A stretch of 64,000 nt of DNA. Source: Prevotella sp. (GTDB taxonomy: Bacteria > Bacteroidota > Bacteroidia > Bacteroidales > Bacteroidaceae). The first letter of the stretch is position 1. Each line of letters begins with the position of its first letter. The notes beneath the pieces were generated by a model. It was not told the origin of the DNA. It was given only the letters and a program-made list of their open reading frames with translations, and did no database searches. Where the stretch lies: NCBI GenBank assembly GCA_022641735.1, contig JALCDQ010000007.1, forward strand, positions 42,571 to 106,570, read 5' to 3'. The translations under genes and the position numbers were made by a program. Shown one piece after another: positions 43,643 to 52,315 of this stretch.

Positions 43643-44716
43643 CTATTCCAAATATAAATAGTCATAGTGAACCATGGGCTTAACATCATGCTTGCCTATC
43701 AAGGCCTGAGCTTCTTCTGCCGAATATCCTGAGCGACCTATTGCAATCTTATTGTTGTCTGCATCAACGATAGCGACAATGTCCCCTTCTTCGAAATTGC
43801 CTTCTATAGAGGTGACGCCCACCATGAGCAGACTGACCGCATTCTCGCCATGAAGCGCATCGGCGGCCTTCTTATTGATGTGAATAATGCCCTTGGAGAA
43901 GCTTTCGCTATGCGCAATCCACTTCTTGATGCCAGATGCAGAGTTGGGATTAGGGCGGAATTCAGTGTGTGGTGTTTCTTTTGGTTTTGTTGCTAAATCG
44001 ATAAGGATGTTGTCAACCTTGCCATTGGCAATGATAACTTTGATGCCTTCTTCCGCTACTTTACGGGCAATATTGCATTTCGTAATCATTCCGCCACGTC
44101 CGAATTCGCTCTTTTCAGCCTGTATGTATTCAGACAAGTCGTTGTTGTAGTCGACTTCAGAAATGAGTTTTGTTTTGGAATCTCTTGGAGGTCCATCGTA
44201 AATTCCGTCAACATTACTCAAGATAATCAGTGCTTCTGCATTCATCATCGAGGCTACAAGACCAGAGAGCTCGTCGTTATCAGTAAACATCAATTCCGTT
44301 ATACTGATGGTGTCATTCTCATTGATGATAGGTACGACGCCATTGTCGAGCATCACCATCATGCAGGAACGTTGATTCAAATACTCATTACGTGTAGAGA
44401 AACTCTCTTTCATCGTGAGGATTTGACCGATATGCACGTTGTGTTCTCGAAATAAATCATAGTAAAGGCCGATGAGTTTCACTTGCCCCAAAGCCGAGAA
44501 CAATTGCCGTTGCTCTACACTGTCAAGCTTTCGACTCGTGTGTATTTCATTGCGGCCACTCGCAATAGAACCCGAAGAAACCAATATTACCTGATAGTCA
44601 TGTTGCCGAAGCCAAACAATTTGGTCGACAATCGACGACATGCGGGTAACATCCAGTTTCCCATCGCTACGTGTGAGAACGTTACTTCCGACTTTTACTA
44701 CGATTCTTTTGCTCAT
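43643..44716 (-). CDS. proB: Glutamate 5-kinase
   Basis: A 357-residue protein: amino-acid kinase domain (V-K-V-G-S-N-V-L-T at the start, V-S-S-G-S-I-A-S-G, N-E-N-D-T-I-S) and C-terminal PUA domain (about 275-350). First step of proline synthesis. Start overlaps the stop of the acyl-CoA synthetase gene (ATGA). Confidence 0.95.
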   Translation of the reverse strand: MSKRIVVKVGSNVLTRSDGKLDVTRMSSIVDQIVWLRQHDYQVILVSSGSIASGRNEIHTSRKLDSVEQRQLFSALGQVKLIGLYYDLFREHNVHIGQILTMKESFSTRNEYLNQRSCMMVMLDNGVVPIINENDTISITELMFTDNDELSGLVASMMNAEALIILSNVDGIYDGPPRDSKTKLISEVDYNNDLSEYIQAEKSEFGRGGMITKCNIARKVAEEGIKVIIANGKVDNILIDLATKPKETPHTEFRPNPNSASGIKKWIAHSESFSKGIIHINKKAADALHGENAVSLLMVGVTSIEGNFEEGDIVAIVDADNNKIAIGRSGYSAEEAQALIGKHDVKPMVHYDYLYLE

Positions 44717-46389
44717 TTCTTGCTATCTTTCTCCCTGATTTCCACACGGCGAATCTTACCGCTAATGGTCTTAGGAAGTTCATCCACAAATTCAATGATA
44801 CGAGGATATTTATAAGGAGCAGTCTCATGTTTTACATGGTTCTGCAATTCCTTAATCAAAGCATCGCCTGCCTTGTCTTTCCAGTCTTTGGCTAAGACGA
44901 TTGTGGCTTTCACCACCATTCCACGTACTTCATCAGGTACACCTGTAATGGCACACTCCACAACAGCGGGATGGGTCATCAGTGCACTTTCTACTTCAAA
45001 GGGCCCGATGCGATAACCGGAGCTCTTGATAACGTCATCGATACGCCCAACAAACCAATAATAGCCGTCTTCATCGCGCCAGGCCATGTCGCCAGTGTGG
45101 TAATATCCGTCATGCCAAACGTCCCGAGTTTTCTCTTCAGCACGATAATAGCTTTTGAAAAGACCGATAGGCTTTCTGTCTCCTACCCGTACGCAGAGCT
45201 CACCTTTTTCTCCATCTTCACATTCAGTATGGTCTCCTTTGAGCAAATGGATGTCATATTGTGGATTAGGCTTACCCATAGAGCCTGGCTTAGGGGTCAT
45301 CCAAGAAAATGTGCCGAGTGTCATTGTCGTTTCTGTTTGTCCGAATCCTTCCATCAAACGAATGCCTGTCAACTCAAGGAATTTCTCATATACGGCAGGC
45401 TCAAGGGCTTCCCCGGCTGTCGTACAATATTTCAAGGATGATAAATCATATTTTGAGAAATCCTCCTGTATCATGAAACGATAGATAGTAGGAGGCGCAC
45501 AGAACGATGTAATATGGTATTTCTCAATCTGCCGCATGATTTTCTCAGCGGTAAACTTCTCGTGGTCATAGACAAAGACGACAGCCCCAGCAAACCACTG
45601 ACCATACAGCTTTCCCCATACAGCCTTTCCCCAACCGGTATCTGCAACGGTCAGATGGATGCTCTTTTCATTCAGATTATGCCAATAGACACCTGTCGTA
45701 AGGTGTCCGAGAGCATATAGGAAATCGTGTGCCACCATCTTTGGCTCTCCTGAAGTACCACTTGTGAAGTACATCAACATGGTATCTTCGTTGGTATTCA
45801 CGTGATTAGGACGCTGGAAACGTGGAGCTTGCTTCCATTCTTTGTTCCAATCGTGGAAGCCTTCAGGCACAGGATTATCGATTTGAGCCATAGAGTTTAC
45901 GGCTATCAATATCTTTACACTCTTGCTTTCAGGCAGTGCTGCGCGTATCTGAGTGGTTACATAATCGTCATTAACGCATATAATGGCTTTCACAGAAGCT
46001 TCTTGATTACGATAAACGATATCGTGAGAAGTCAGCATGTGAGTGGCTGGAATTGCCACGGCGCCTAGCTTGCAGAGGGCCAGCATTGACAGCCACCACT
46101 GATAATGGCGTTTCAGAATCAGCATGACCATGTCTCCGTGGCCAATACCTAATGACTGATAGTAGCTGGCCACTTGGTCAGTCTGCTCCTTAAGGTCTTT
46201 AAAAGTGAAGCGAATCTCTTCTCCTCTTTCACTTGTCCATAACAATGCCAGTTTATCGGGTTGTTCTTTTGCCCATTCGTCCATGACATCATAGGCGAAA
46301 TTGAAGTTCTCCGGCACTTTGAAATGCAGGTTTTTCTTGAAGTCTTCTTCTGAGGAGAAGTGGGTCTGCGTTAGAAATCTTTCTATCAT
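44713..46389 (-). CDS. AMP-forming acyl-CoA synthetase (ACSM-like)
   Basis: A 558-residue ANL enzyme. Motifs: Y-F-T-S-G-T-S-G-E-P-K-M-V-A-H (P-loop), E-G-F-G-Q-T-E, H-T-G-D-M-A-W, G-Y-R-I-G-P-F-E-V-E-S-A, and catalytic Lys in L-P-K-T-I-S-G-K-I-R-R. Closest in character to medium-chain or acetyl/propionyl-type synthetases. It follows an XRE-cupin regulator by 18 bases, a pairing seen in many Bacteroidota and Firmicutes, and is translationally coupled to proB. Acyl substrate unknown. Confidence 0.88.
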   Translation of the reverse strand: MIERFLTQTHFSSEEDFKKNLHFKVPENFNFAYDVMDEWAKEQPDKLALLWTSERGEEIRFTFKDLKEQTDQVASYYQSLGIGHGDMVMLILKRHYQWWLSMLALCKLGAVAIPATHMLTSHDIVYRNQEASVKAIICVNDDYVTTQIRAALPESKSVKILIAVNSMAQIDNPVPEGFHDWNKEWKQAPRFQRPNHVNTNEDTMLMYFTSGTSGEPKMVAHDFLYALGHLTTGVYWHNLNEKSIHLTVADTGWGKAVWGKLYGQWFAGAVVFVYDHEKFTAEKIMRQIEKYHITSFCAPPTIYRFMIQEDFSKYDLSSLKYCTTAGEALEPAVYEKFLELTGIRLMEGFGQTETTMTLGTFSWMTPKPGSMGKPNPQYDIHLLKGDHTECEDGEKGELCVRVGDRKPIGLFKSYYRAEEKTRDVWHDGYYHTGDMAWRDEDGYYWFVGRIDDVIKSSGYRIGPFEVESALMTHPAVVECAITGVPDEVRGMVVKATIVLAKDWKDKAGDALIKELQNHVKHETAPYKYPRIIEFVDELPKTISGKIRRVEIREKDSKK

Positions 46390-46407
46390 ATTGCTAATAC
46401 CTTTCTA

Positions 46408-46962
46408 TTAAATGACTACACACAGGAACTGACAAGGCTCATCACCGATGGCTCTCATACAGTGGTCTTCTCCTGAATTGAAGTAAATACTGTCGCCGGG
46501 ATTCAGCGTGAGGACCTTCTCACCTATGGTTATCTCAAGCGTTCCTTCAAAGATGATGTCGAATTCCTGGCCTTCGTGATGGTTCTTACTGTGGTTTTCA
46601 TCACCTGGCAGGGGGTCTACCGTAACCAAGAACGGGTCTACCTTGCGCCCTCTGAAACCGCTTCCAAGACTCTGATATTTATAGTCTTTACGGCGATTGA
46701 CACTCAGACCTTGTCCTTTTCGCGTCACGAAATAAGAGCTCATGCGAGGTTCTTCCCCAAAAAGCAATACGTCAAGGTCGATGCCATAGCGCTTTGCAAT
46801 TTTGGAAAGACGGTAAACGCCAGGGTCTGCCTCGCCGTTTTCTATCTTCTGATAATGCTCTAAAGTGATATCGCAGAGTTCTGCGATTTCCTTTGCCGGT
46901 ATATCCAGCACCTCGCGCAAGCCTTTCAGGCGTTCGCCAATTTGTTTAATTGCTTCTTCCAT
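46408..46962 (-). CDS. XRE-family regulator with C-terminal cupin
   Basis: A 184-residue regulator: HTH_3 domain at about 8-62 (L-K-G-L-R-E-V-L-D-I-P-A-K-E-I-A-E, Y-Q-K-I-E-N-G), and a cupin_2 domain at about 112-182 (H-H-E-G-Q-E-F-D-I-I-F-E-G, L-N-P-G-D-S-I-Y-F, D-H-C-M-R-A). The cupin probably senses a small ligand. It precedes the acyl-CoA synthetase and has its own promoter, so it likely controls that gene and perhaps proBA-argF' downstream. Confidence 0.88.
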   Translation of the reverse strand: MEEAIKQIGERLKGLREVLDIPAKEIAELCDITLEHYQKIENGEADPGVYRLSKIAKRYGIDLDVLLFGEEPRMSSYFVTRKGQGLSVNRRKDYKYQSLGSGFRGRKVDPFLVTVDPLPGDENHSKNHHEGQEFDIIFEGTLEITIGEKVLTLNPGDSIYFNSGEDHCMRAIGDEPCQFLCVVI

Positions 46963-46996
46963 ATTGATGAATTGTATCTTATTTTTAAATCGAACT

Positions 46997-47027
46997 CAAA
47001 ATTACAACAAAAAATTGAGAAGACAAA
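46997..47027 (-). promoter_or_regulatory. Promoter of the XRE-cupin/acyl-CoA synthetase/proBA/argF' run
   Basis: Minus-strand TTTG (47024-47027), 19 nt, TAATTTTG (46997-47004), 34 bases before the XRE start. It splits the arg/pro cluster into at least two transcription units. Confidence 0.65.
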
Positions 47028-47082
47028 ACGTGTGGATATATTTCTCCGTTTTTTATCTTTATATAACAGGGAACACATTTTC

Positions 47083-47868
47083 TCAGGAGCTTGCTTTCAA
47101 TCCCCGTATCACTGCTGATGAGAAACCGGCATGCTCCATTTCGTTGAGTCCTCGGATGGTGATACCTCCCGCCGTTGTCACTTTATCTATTGCGGTTTCC
47201 GGATGGTCGCCCGTTTCCTCCAATAGGGTGACGGCACCTTTCATTGTCTGCATCACAATGCGTTGCGCCTCTCGGGCTTTGAAGCCCAATTCCACGCCTC
47301 CTTCGCTGGCTGCCCGTATGTAGCGCATGGCATAGGCGATACCGCAAGAGGCAAGGGTTGTACCTGCCGAGAGCAGCGACTCTCGTGTAATGAGGGTCGT
47401 ACCCAATTTGTTAAAGATGTTGATAACGGTCTCTTGCTGCTCAGCCGTTGTTCCTACAGGCACAACGAAAGTCATGGAAGCCTTCACGGCAATGGCTATA
47501 TTGGGCACTACGAGATAGAAGGGTGGGAGTGAGGATTGGCTTTTTTGCAGAATGACAGAGGCTTTTTCGGCCGTCATACCAGCCACTACGAGCACCAATT
47601 GCTGTTTCTCATAATCCAAAACCGGTTTGATTTCCTGCAAAACGGCTTCCGCCACATTCGGTTTCACCACCACCATGACAACTTCAGAGTCCTCTGCAGC
47701 CACCTTGTTGTCAGTAGTCATGCTGACCCCTGAATCCTTAAATTTATCCAAAGTCTGTTTGTGAGGGGCAGAAATGGTGATTTCCTCTGCTTTGCAGACA
47801 TCACTTTTCAAGAGTCCCTTGACGATGGCGCCACCCATTTCACCGACGCCGATAACCGCTATTTTCAT
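47083..47868 (-). CDS. proC: Pyrroline-5-carboxylate reductase
   Basis: A 261-residue NAD(P)-binding enzyme, last step of proline synthesis. G-V-G-E-M-G-G-A-I at residues 7-15, V-V-K-P-N-V at about 72, and near the end T-A-G-G-I-T-I-R-G-L-N-E-M-E, the P5CR signature. It lies 29 bases after argD, linking arginine and proline synthesis. Confidence 0.95.
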   Translation of the reverse strand: MKIAVIGVGEMGGAIVKGLLKSDVCKAEEITISAPHKQTLDKFKDSGVSMTTDNKVAAEDSEVVMVVVKPNVAEAVLQEIKPVLDYEKQQLVLVVAGMTAEKASVILQKSQSSLPPFYLVVPNIAIAVKASMTFVVPVGTTAEQQETVINIFNKLGTTLITRESLLSAGTTLASCGIAYAMRYIRAASEGGVELGFKAREAQRIVMQTMKGAVTLLEETGDHPETAIDKVTTAGGITIRGLNEMEHAGFSSAVIRGLKASS

Positions 47869-47897
47869 ATCTTTATGTCAATAATTATCGTTTATTT

Positions 47898-49046
47898 TTA
47901 GACTGCGAAACTCTCCAAAACGCGCTTCAGACGGCCGATGAAGTCGTCCACATTTGCTTTTGTCAGGACGAGTGGAGGCAAGATGCGGAGCATATTGGTG
48001 CCCGCTGCGCCCGTAAAGCAATGCTCGTCGTAGATGAGTTTTGAGCGCACGTCTTTTTGAGCGACATCCATCACCACGCCAATCATCAGTCCTCTTCCTT
48101 TCACCTCTAATATATGGGGCTCTGATTTCTGAAGTTCCTTCAATTGATTGATGAAATATTCGCCCACTGTATGCGCGTTTTCCACCAGATGTTCTTTTTC
48201 ATAGACATCGAGAACAGCCAGTGCCGATGTGCAAGCAAGATGATTGCCGCCAAACGTAGTGCCCAGTTGTCCATAGACAGGCTTGAAGTCCGGGGAGATG
48301 AGAACGGCTCCCATCGGGAATCCACAGCCGATGCCTTTGGCGACACTGATAAGGTCGGGCCTGATGCCCAGCCACTGATGCGCAAAGAATTTACCGCTTC
48401 TGCCATAGCCGCATTGGATTTCATCGCAGATGAGAACCGTTCCATACTGCTTGCAGAGGGCCTGCAGACCTTGCGCGAATTCAGCTGTTGCCATGTTGAT
48501 GCCGCCCACTCCCTGGATACACTCCAAGATGCAGGCGCACACATCACCTTTCTCCAACTCTTTTTTCCAAGCCTCAAGGTCGTTCAAAGGCAAGAAAGTG
48601 ACATGCTCATTGGCGTTTACAGGGGCTGTAATCTTCGGATTGTCAGTCACTTCCACAGCAAGAGAAGTGCGGCCATGAAAGGCCTTGTCGGCTGCAAGAA
48701 TCCGCTTTCTGCCGTTCTTGAAAGAAGCTAATTTCAGGCAATTCTCGTTGGCTTCAGCGCCGGAATTTATCAGGAAAAGCTGATAATCATCATATCCGCT
48801 GATTTTACCAAGCCGCTCCGCCAGTTTTACTTGCAGTTGATTGATGACCGAATTGCTGTAAAAGCCCAACGTGTTGAGCTGTTTGGTCATCATTTCTACA
48901 TAATGCGGATGGCAATGTCCTATGCTTATGACGGCATGACCGCCATAAAGGTCAAGGTATTCAGTGCCTTTGTCATCCCAAACTTTACATCCTTTCCCTT
49001 TGACAATGTTGACATTGAAAAGAGGGTAAACGTCAAATAATTTCAT
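47898..49046 (-). CDS. argD: N-acyl-ornithine aminotransferase
   Basis: A 382-residue class III PLP aminotransferase: N-S-G-A-E-A-N-E-N-C-L-K, A-F-H-G-R-T, I-C-D-E-I-Q-C-G-Y-G-R, and the PLP lysine in I-S-V-A-K-G-I-G-C-G-F-P-M-G-A. In this pathway the substrate would be N-acyl-glutamate semialdehyde (succinylated or acetylated). Separated from argC by 136 bases holding repeat array F. Confidence 0.93.
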   Translation of the reverse strand: MKLFDVYPLFNVNIVKGKGCKVWDDKGTEYLDLYGGHAVISIGHCHPHYVEMMTKQLNTLGFYSNSVINQLQVKLAERLGKISGYDDYQLFLINSGAEANENCLKLASFKNGRKRILAADKAFHGRTSLAVEVTDNPKITAPVNANEHVTFLPLNDLEAWKKELEKGDVCACILECIQGVGGINMATAEFAQGLQALCKQYGTVLICDEIQCGYGRSGKFFAHQWLGIRPDLISVAKGIGCGFPMGAVLISPDFKPVYGQLGTTFGGNHLACTSALAVLDVYEKEHLVENAHTVGEYFINQLKELQKSEPHILEVKGRGLMIGVVMDVAQKDVRSKLIYDEHCFTGAAGTNMLRILPPLVLTKANVDDFIGRLKRVLESFAV

Positions 49047-49088
49047 ATCTTGTAACTCCTTGTTTTTTAATTGATTAACTCCCGTTTT

Positions 49089-49173
49089 GTAAACAACGGT
49101 CTTTTACCTTGTAAGTAATGGCCTTTTACGATGTAAACAACCGTTGTTTACCTTGTAAAAAGCTATCTTTTAC
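49089..49173. repeat. Array F: four 19-nt units, 22-nt period, inside the arg operon
   Basis: Units at 49089, 49111, 49133 and 49155: GTAAACAACGGTCTTTTAC, GTAAGTAATGGCCTTTTAC, GTAAACAACCGTTGTTTAC, GTAAAAAGCTATCTTTTAC; spacers CTT, GAT, CTT. Same unit order as array C. It lies between argC and argD, which point the same way, so it would be transcribed in the mRNA. Confidence 0.9.
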
Positions 49174-49182
49174 AATGCTATC

Positions 49183-50151
49183 TTAAAACGCACTCGGTTT
49201 CAGTCGTAATCCTGTGGTCTCGTCAATGCCGAACATGAGGTTCATATTCTGCACTGCTTGCCCTACTGCTCCCTTCAGAAGATTGTCTATGCAACTGGTA
49301 ATCAGCAGTTTATCATCGATTTTCTCCACGTGAACGAGTGCCTTATTGGTGTTCACCACTTGTTTCATATCCAGCGGATTATCCACATAATGAGTGAACT
49401 TGGCGTCCTTATAGAAGTCTTTATATCCCTTCGTAATGGTCTCGAGGTCAGCATCCGTCTTCACAACTTCGGTTGCGAAGATGCCTCGCGGAAAGTCTCC
49501 ACGATAAGGAATGAAGTCGATGGAGGCATTAAGAAAGCCCTGCACTTGTGTCAGACTTTGCCTGATTTCAGGCACGTGCTGATGGCGGAAGGCCTTATAG
49601 ATGCTCAGATTGTTGTTGCGCCATGAGAAATGGGTGGTCGCACCGGGCTTTTGTCCTGCCCCTGTTGACCCTGTGATGGCATTCACAGACACATCTTTAT
49701 CAATGAGATGCAAAGCGGCAGCAGGCAAAAGACCTAACTGGATGCACGTGGCGAAGCATCCCGGATTGGCCACATGTTGGACTTTGGCTATCTTCGCCTT
49801 GTTGATTTCGGGCAGTCCATATATGAAATCATTGCCCTCGGAGGCCAGACGAAAGTCTTGCGCAAGGTCGATTATCTTAACGTCGGCAGGCATCTGATGC
49901 TCTTTGAGGAACTGTTCACTCTTGCCATGACCGAAACAGAAGAAGACAACATCCACGTTCTCGAAAGGCATTTCACTGCTGAAACGCATCTCGGTGTCGC
50001 CATAGAGCCCCTCATGAACATCCGTCAGGAGGTTTCCGGCATTGCTTTCACTGTTTACAAATACGATTTCTGCCTGTGGATGGTTTATCAGCAGGCGAAT
50101 CAACTCACCTGCTGTATATCCCGCACCACCTAATATTCCTATTTTAATCAT
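49183..50151 (-). CDS. argC: N-acyl-gamma-glutamyl-phosphate reductase
   Basis: A 322-residue enzyme: G-I-L-G-G-A-G-Y-T-A-G-E-L-I at residues 4-17, active-site Cys in H-V-A-N-P-G-C-F-A-T-C, and T-G-S-T-G-A-G-Q-K-P. Third step of arginine synthesis on N-acylated glutamyl phosphate. argB, the preceding kinase, is not in the window. Starts 9 bases after the PspC gene. Confidence 0.95.
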   Translation of the reverse strand: MIKIGILGGAGYTAGELIRLLINHPQAEIVFVNSESNAGNLLTDVHEGLYGDTEMRFSSEMPFENVDVVFFCFGHGKSEQFLKEHQMPADVKIIDLAQDFRLASEGNDFIYGLPEINKAKIAKVQHVANPGCFATCIQLGLLPAAALHLIDKDVSVNAITGSTGAGQKPGATTHFSWRNNNLSIYKAFRHQHVPEIRQSLTQVQGFLNASIDFIPYRGDFPRGIFATEVVKTDADLETITKGYKDFYKDAKFTHYVDNPLDMKQVVNTNKALVHVEKIDDKLLITSCIDNLLKGAVGQAVQNMNLMFGIDETTGLRLKPSAF

Positions 50152-50160
50152 CCGTTGTTG

Positions 50161-50352
50161 TTAATGTTTTGGCGGCATGATGAGCCAGAGAATGAGATAG
50201 ACGATAACCCCACTGAATGCCGTACACACTGTGAGCAAGGTGTAAACCAAGCGCACAACCGTAGAATCCATGTCGAAATATTCTGCCAATCCGGCACATA
50301 CACCACCTAATATACGATCGTCTGAACGATACAATTTTCTTCCAGTTGCCAT
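50161..50352 (-). CDS. PspC-domain small membrane protein
   Basis: A 63-residue protein: the PspC motif D-D-R-I-L-G-G-V-C-A-G-L-A-E-Y-F (about 10-25) and one membrane helix (about 34-58). Family members sense or respond to envelope stress. Its position between argG and argC looks incidental, although it is co-oriented and only 9 bases from argC. Confidence 0.88.
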   Translation of the reverse strand: MATGRKLYRSDDRILGGVCAGLAEYFDMDSTVVRLVYTLLTVCTAFSGVIVYLILWLIMPPKH

Positions 50353-50477
50353 AATTTTTTCTTTTTTAAGTCCTTTTCTCCGTTAGACGAAACAAAAGGC
50401 TGAAAAGTTGCAAATATTTGCGCTTTCCCTCAAGACAGGCTCTTCTTCAAAGAGAGGGCCAGCGAAGGGAGTGCCTA

Positions 50478-51677
50478 TCATCGCTTTTCGTCAGGATGAA
50501 TGCCATAATAGACACGCAGAGGAGTGCTTGATACCTTGATAAAGCCTTTGGCATCCTCGGCTGTCCAACCATGTTGCATCTCTCCATATTCACCTAATTT
50601 CGACTTGGTGAGGTCGTCCGGAGAGTCCACTCCGACGGTTTGGAAACCGTAAGGACGCAACTTCAGGATGGCTGTTCCATTCACATTGCGCTGCGAGGAG
50701 GTAAGCATAGCCTCCATATCGGGCATTACCGGCTCCAAATACTGACTCTCATGAAGGAACATTCCATACCAGTTAGCCACTTGGTCTTTCCAATATTGCT
50801 GCCATTTAGATAAGGTGCTCTTCTCCAAAAGACGATGAGCCTCAATGATAATCTTAGGTGCAGCGGCCTCAAAGCCTACTCTTCCCTTGATGCCGATGAT
50901 GGTATCGCCGACATTGCAGTCACGTCCGATGGCGTAAGAAGCACCAATCTCCTCGATTTTCTGTATTGCTTTGATTTTGTCATCATATCTCTCGCCATTG
51001 ATGCCAACAATCTCGCCCTTCTTGAATTCTATCCTCAACTCGCTCTCCTCATGGTTGGTAACGTGCTTCAGATAAGCCTCTTCGGGCAGTCCTTGTGTGG
51101 GGTCGAGCAACTCGCCGCCACAGATGGAAGTGCCCCAGATGCCCACATTATAACTGTATTTCAGTTTTGTGAAGTCTGCATAGAAGCCGTGTGCATTGAG
51201 ATAATCCACTTCCTCTTTGCGAGAAAGGGCATGGTCGCGGGTCAAAGTGATGATTTCCGTACCCGGAGCCATCACAAGGAAGGTCATGTCAAACCGTATC
51301 TGGTCGTTTCCAGCGCCTGTACTTCCATGTGCAATGGCGTCTGCGCCTATCTCATTAGCATATCTTGCCGTGGCAATAGCTTGAAAAATACGCTCTGAAG
51401 AGACACTGATAGGATAGCAGTTGTTTCTCATCACGTTGCCGAAAATCATGTATTTCAGGCTTTTCTCGTAATATTCCTGCGTCACATCGAGGGTCACATA
51501 CTTCACTGCGCCTAACTTATAGGCGTTCTCTTCGTTCTTCTTCAACTGCTCAGCACTGAATCCGCCGGTGTTGGCGCATGCTGCATAGACATCCCATCCG
51601 TCCTGACTTAGCTTCATGACAGTGTAGGATGTGTCGAGTCCTCCTGAAAAAGCTACTACTACTTTCTTATTACTCAT
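50478..51677 (-). CDS. argG: Argininosuccinate synthase
   Basis: A 399-residue enzyme: V-A-F-S-G-G-L-D-T-S-Y (PP-loop) at about 8-18, G-A-D-A-I-A-H-G-S-T-G-A-G-N-D-Q-I-R-F, and I-G-R-D-C-N. It joins citrulline and aspartate. The ATG at 51675-51677 (M-S-N-K-K-V) is chosen; the longer frame begins at TTG and overlaps the GNAT gene. It starts 10 bases after the GNAT stop. Confidence 0.96.
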   Translation of the reverse strand: MSNKKVVVAFSGGLDTSYTVMKLSQDGWDVYAACANTGGFSAEQLKKNEENAYKLGAVKYVTLDVTQEYYEKSLKYMIFGNVMRNNCYPISVSSERIFQAIATARYANEIGADAIAHGSTGAGNDQIRFDMTFLVMAPGTEIITLTRDHALSRKEEVDYLNAHGFYADFTKLKYSYNVGIWGTSICGGELLDPTQGLPEEAYLKHVTNHEESELRIEFKKGEIVGINGERYDDKIKAIQKIEEIGASYAIGRDCNVGDTIIGIKGRVGFEAAAPKIIIEAHRLLEKSTLSKWQQYWKDQVANWYGMFLHESQYLEPVMPDMEAMLTSSQRNVNGTAILKLRPYGFQTVGVDSPDDLTKSKLGEYGEMQHGWTAEDAKGFIKVSSTPLRVYYGIHPDEKR

Positions 51678-51687
51678 AATCTTATTG

Positions 51688-52287
51688 TTATTTTCCTTTT
51701 TTGTCAATTCTTTTAATTCGTGCTATCACTTCTGCCGGAATCTTCACCGGAAGATGTTCTTCGGGGTCGTACATCATGGCTGTGCAGATGCAGTATTTGC
51801 GTTTTGTGCGATGCAGAACATCGACATTCACGCACCCTTCACATCCTCTCCAGAAGGCTTCATCATCAGTGAGTTCCGTGAAGGTAACGGGTTGATAGCC
51901 CAGTTGTGTATTCATTGCCATCACCGCAGCACCACTGGTAAGACTGAAAATCTTGGCATTCGGCCATCGTGTACGTGCCAAAGAGAAGGTCAAATCCTTG
52001 ATTTTCTTGGCAACCCCCAGTCCTCTGAAGTCAGGGTGAACGATAAGTCCTGATGTCGTAACGTATTCCTTGTTGCCCCATGTTTCTATGTAACTGAATC
52101 CGGCAAATTTATCTCCGGAAAGGGCAATCACTGCTTTTGCTTCCTTCATCTTCGTTGCCAGATACTCGTGGGTGCGTTTGGCAATGCCCGTTCCACGTAC
52201 TTTGGCTGCTTCTGCGATTGTGTCTAAGATGGTGTCGACATATTTCTCATGCGAGGGGTCGGCGACCATTACTTTAATTTCTTCCAT
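51688..52287 (-). CDS. GNAT N-acyltransferase, candidate N-acyl (succinyl) glutamate synthase
   Basis: A 199-residue GNAT protein. The acetyl/acyl-CoA loop reads V-H-P-D-F-R-G-L-G-V-A-K-K-I (about 104-117). A Cys-rich C-terminal part follows (W-R-G-C-E-G-C, Y-C-I-C), ending in a basic tail. It sits between argR and argG, so it is a strong candidate for the first step of arginine synthesis, acylation of glutamate. As I recall, genetic work in Bacteroides assigned such a GNAT to this step; specificity for succinyl- over acetyl-CoA is inferred from the argF' partner. Confidence 0.82.
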   Translation of the reverse strand: MEEIKVMVADPSHEKYVDTILDTIAEAAKVRGTGIAKRTHEYLATKMKEAKAVIALSGDKFAGFSYIETWGNKEYVTTSGLIVHPDFRGLGVAKKIKDLTFSLARTRWPNAKIFSLTSGAAVMAMNTQLGYQPVTFTELTDDEAFWRGCEGCVNVDVLHRTKRKYCICTAMMYDPEEHLPVKIPAEVIARIKRIDKKGK

Positions 52288-52315
52288 TTTCTTATACTGT
52301 CAAACTAATCTTTTT

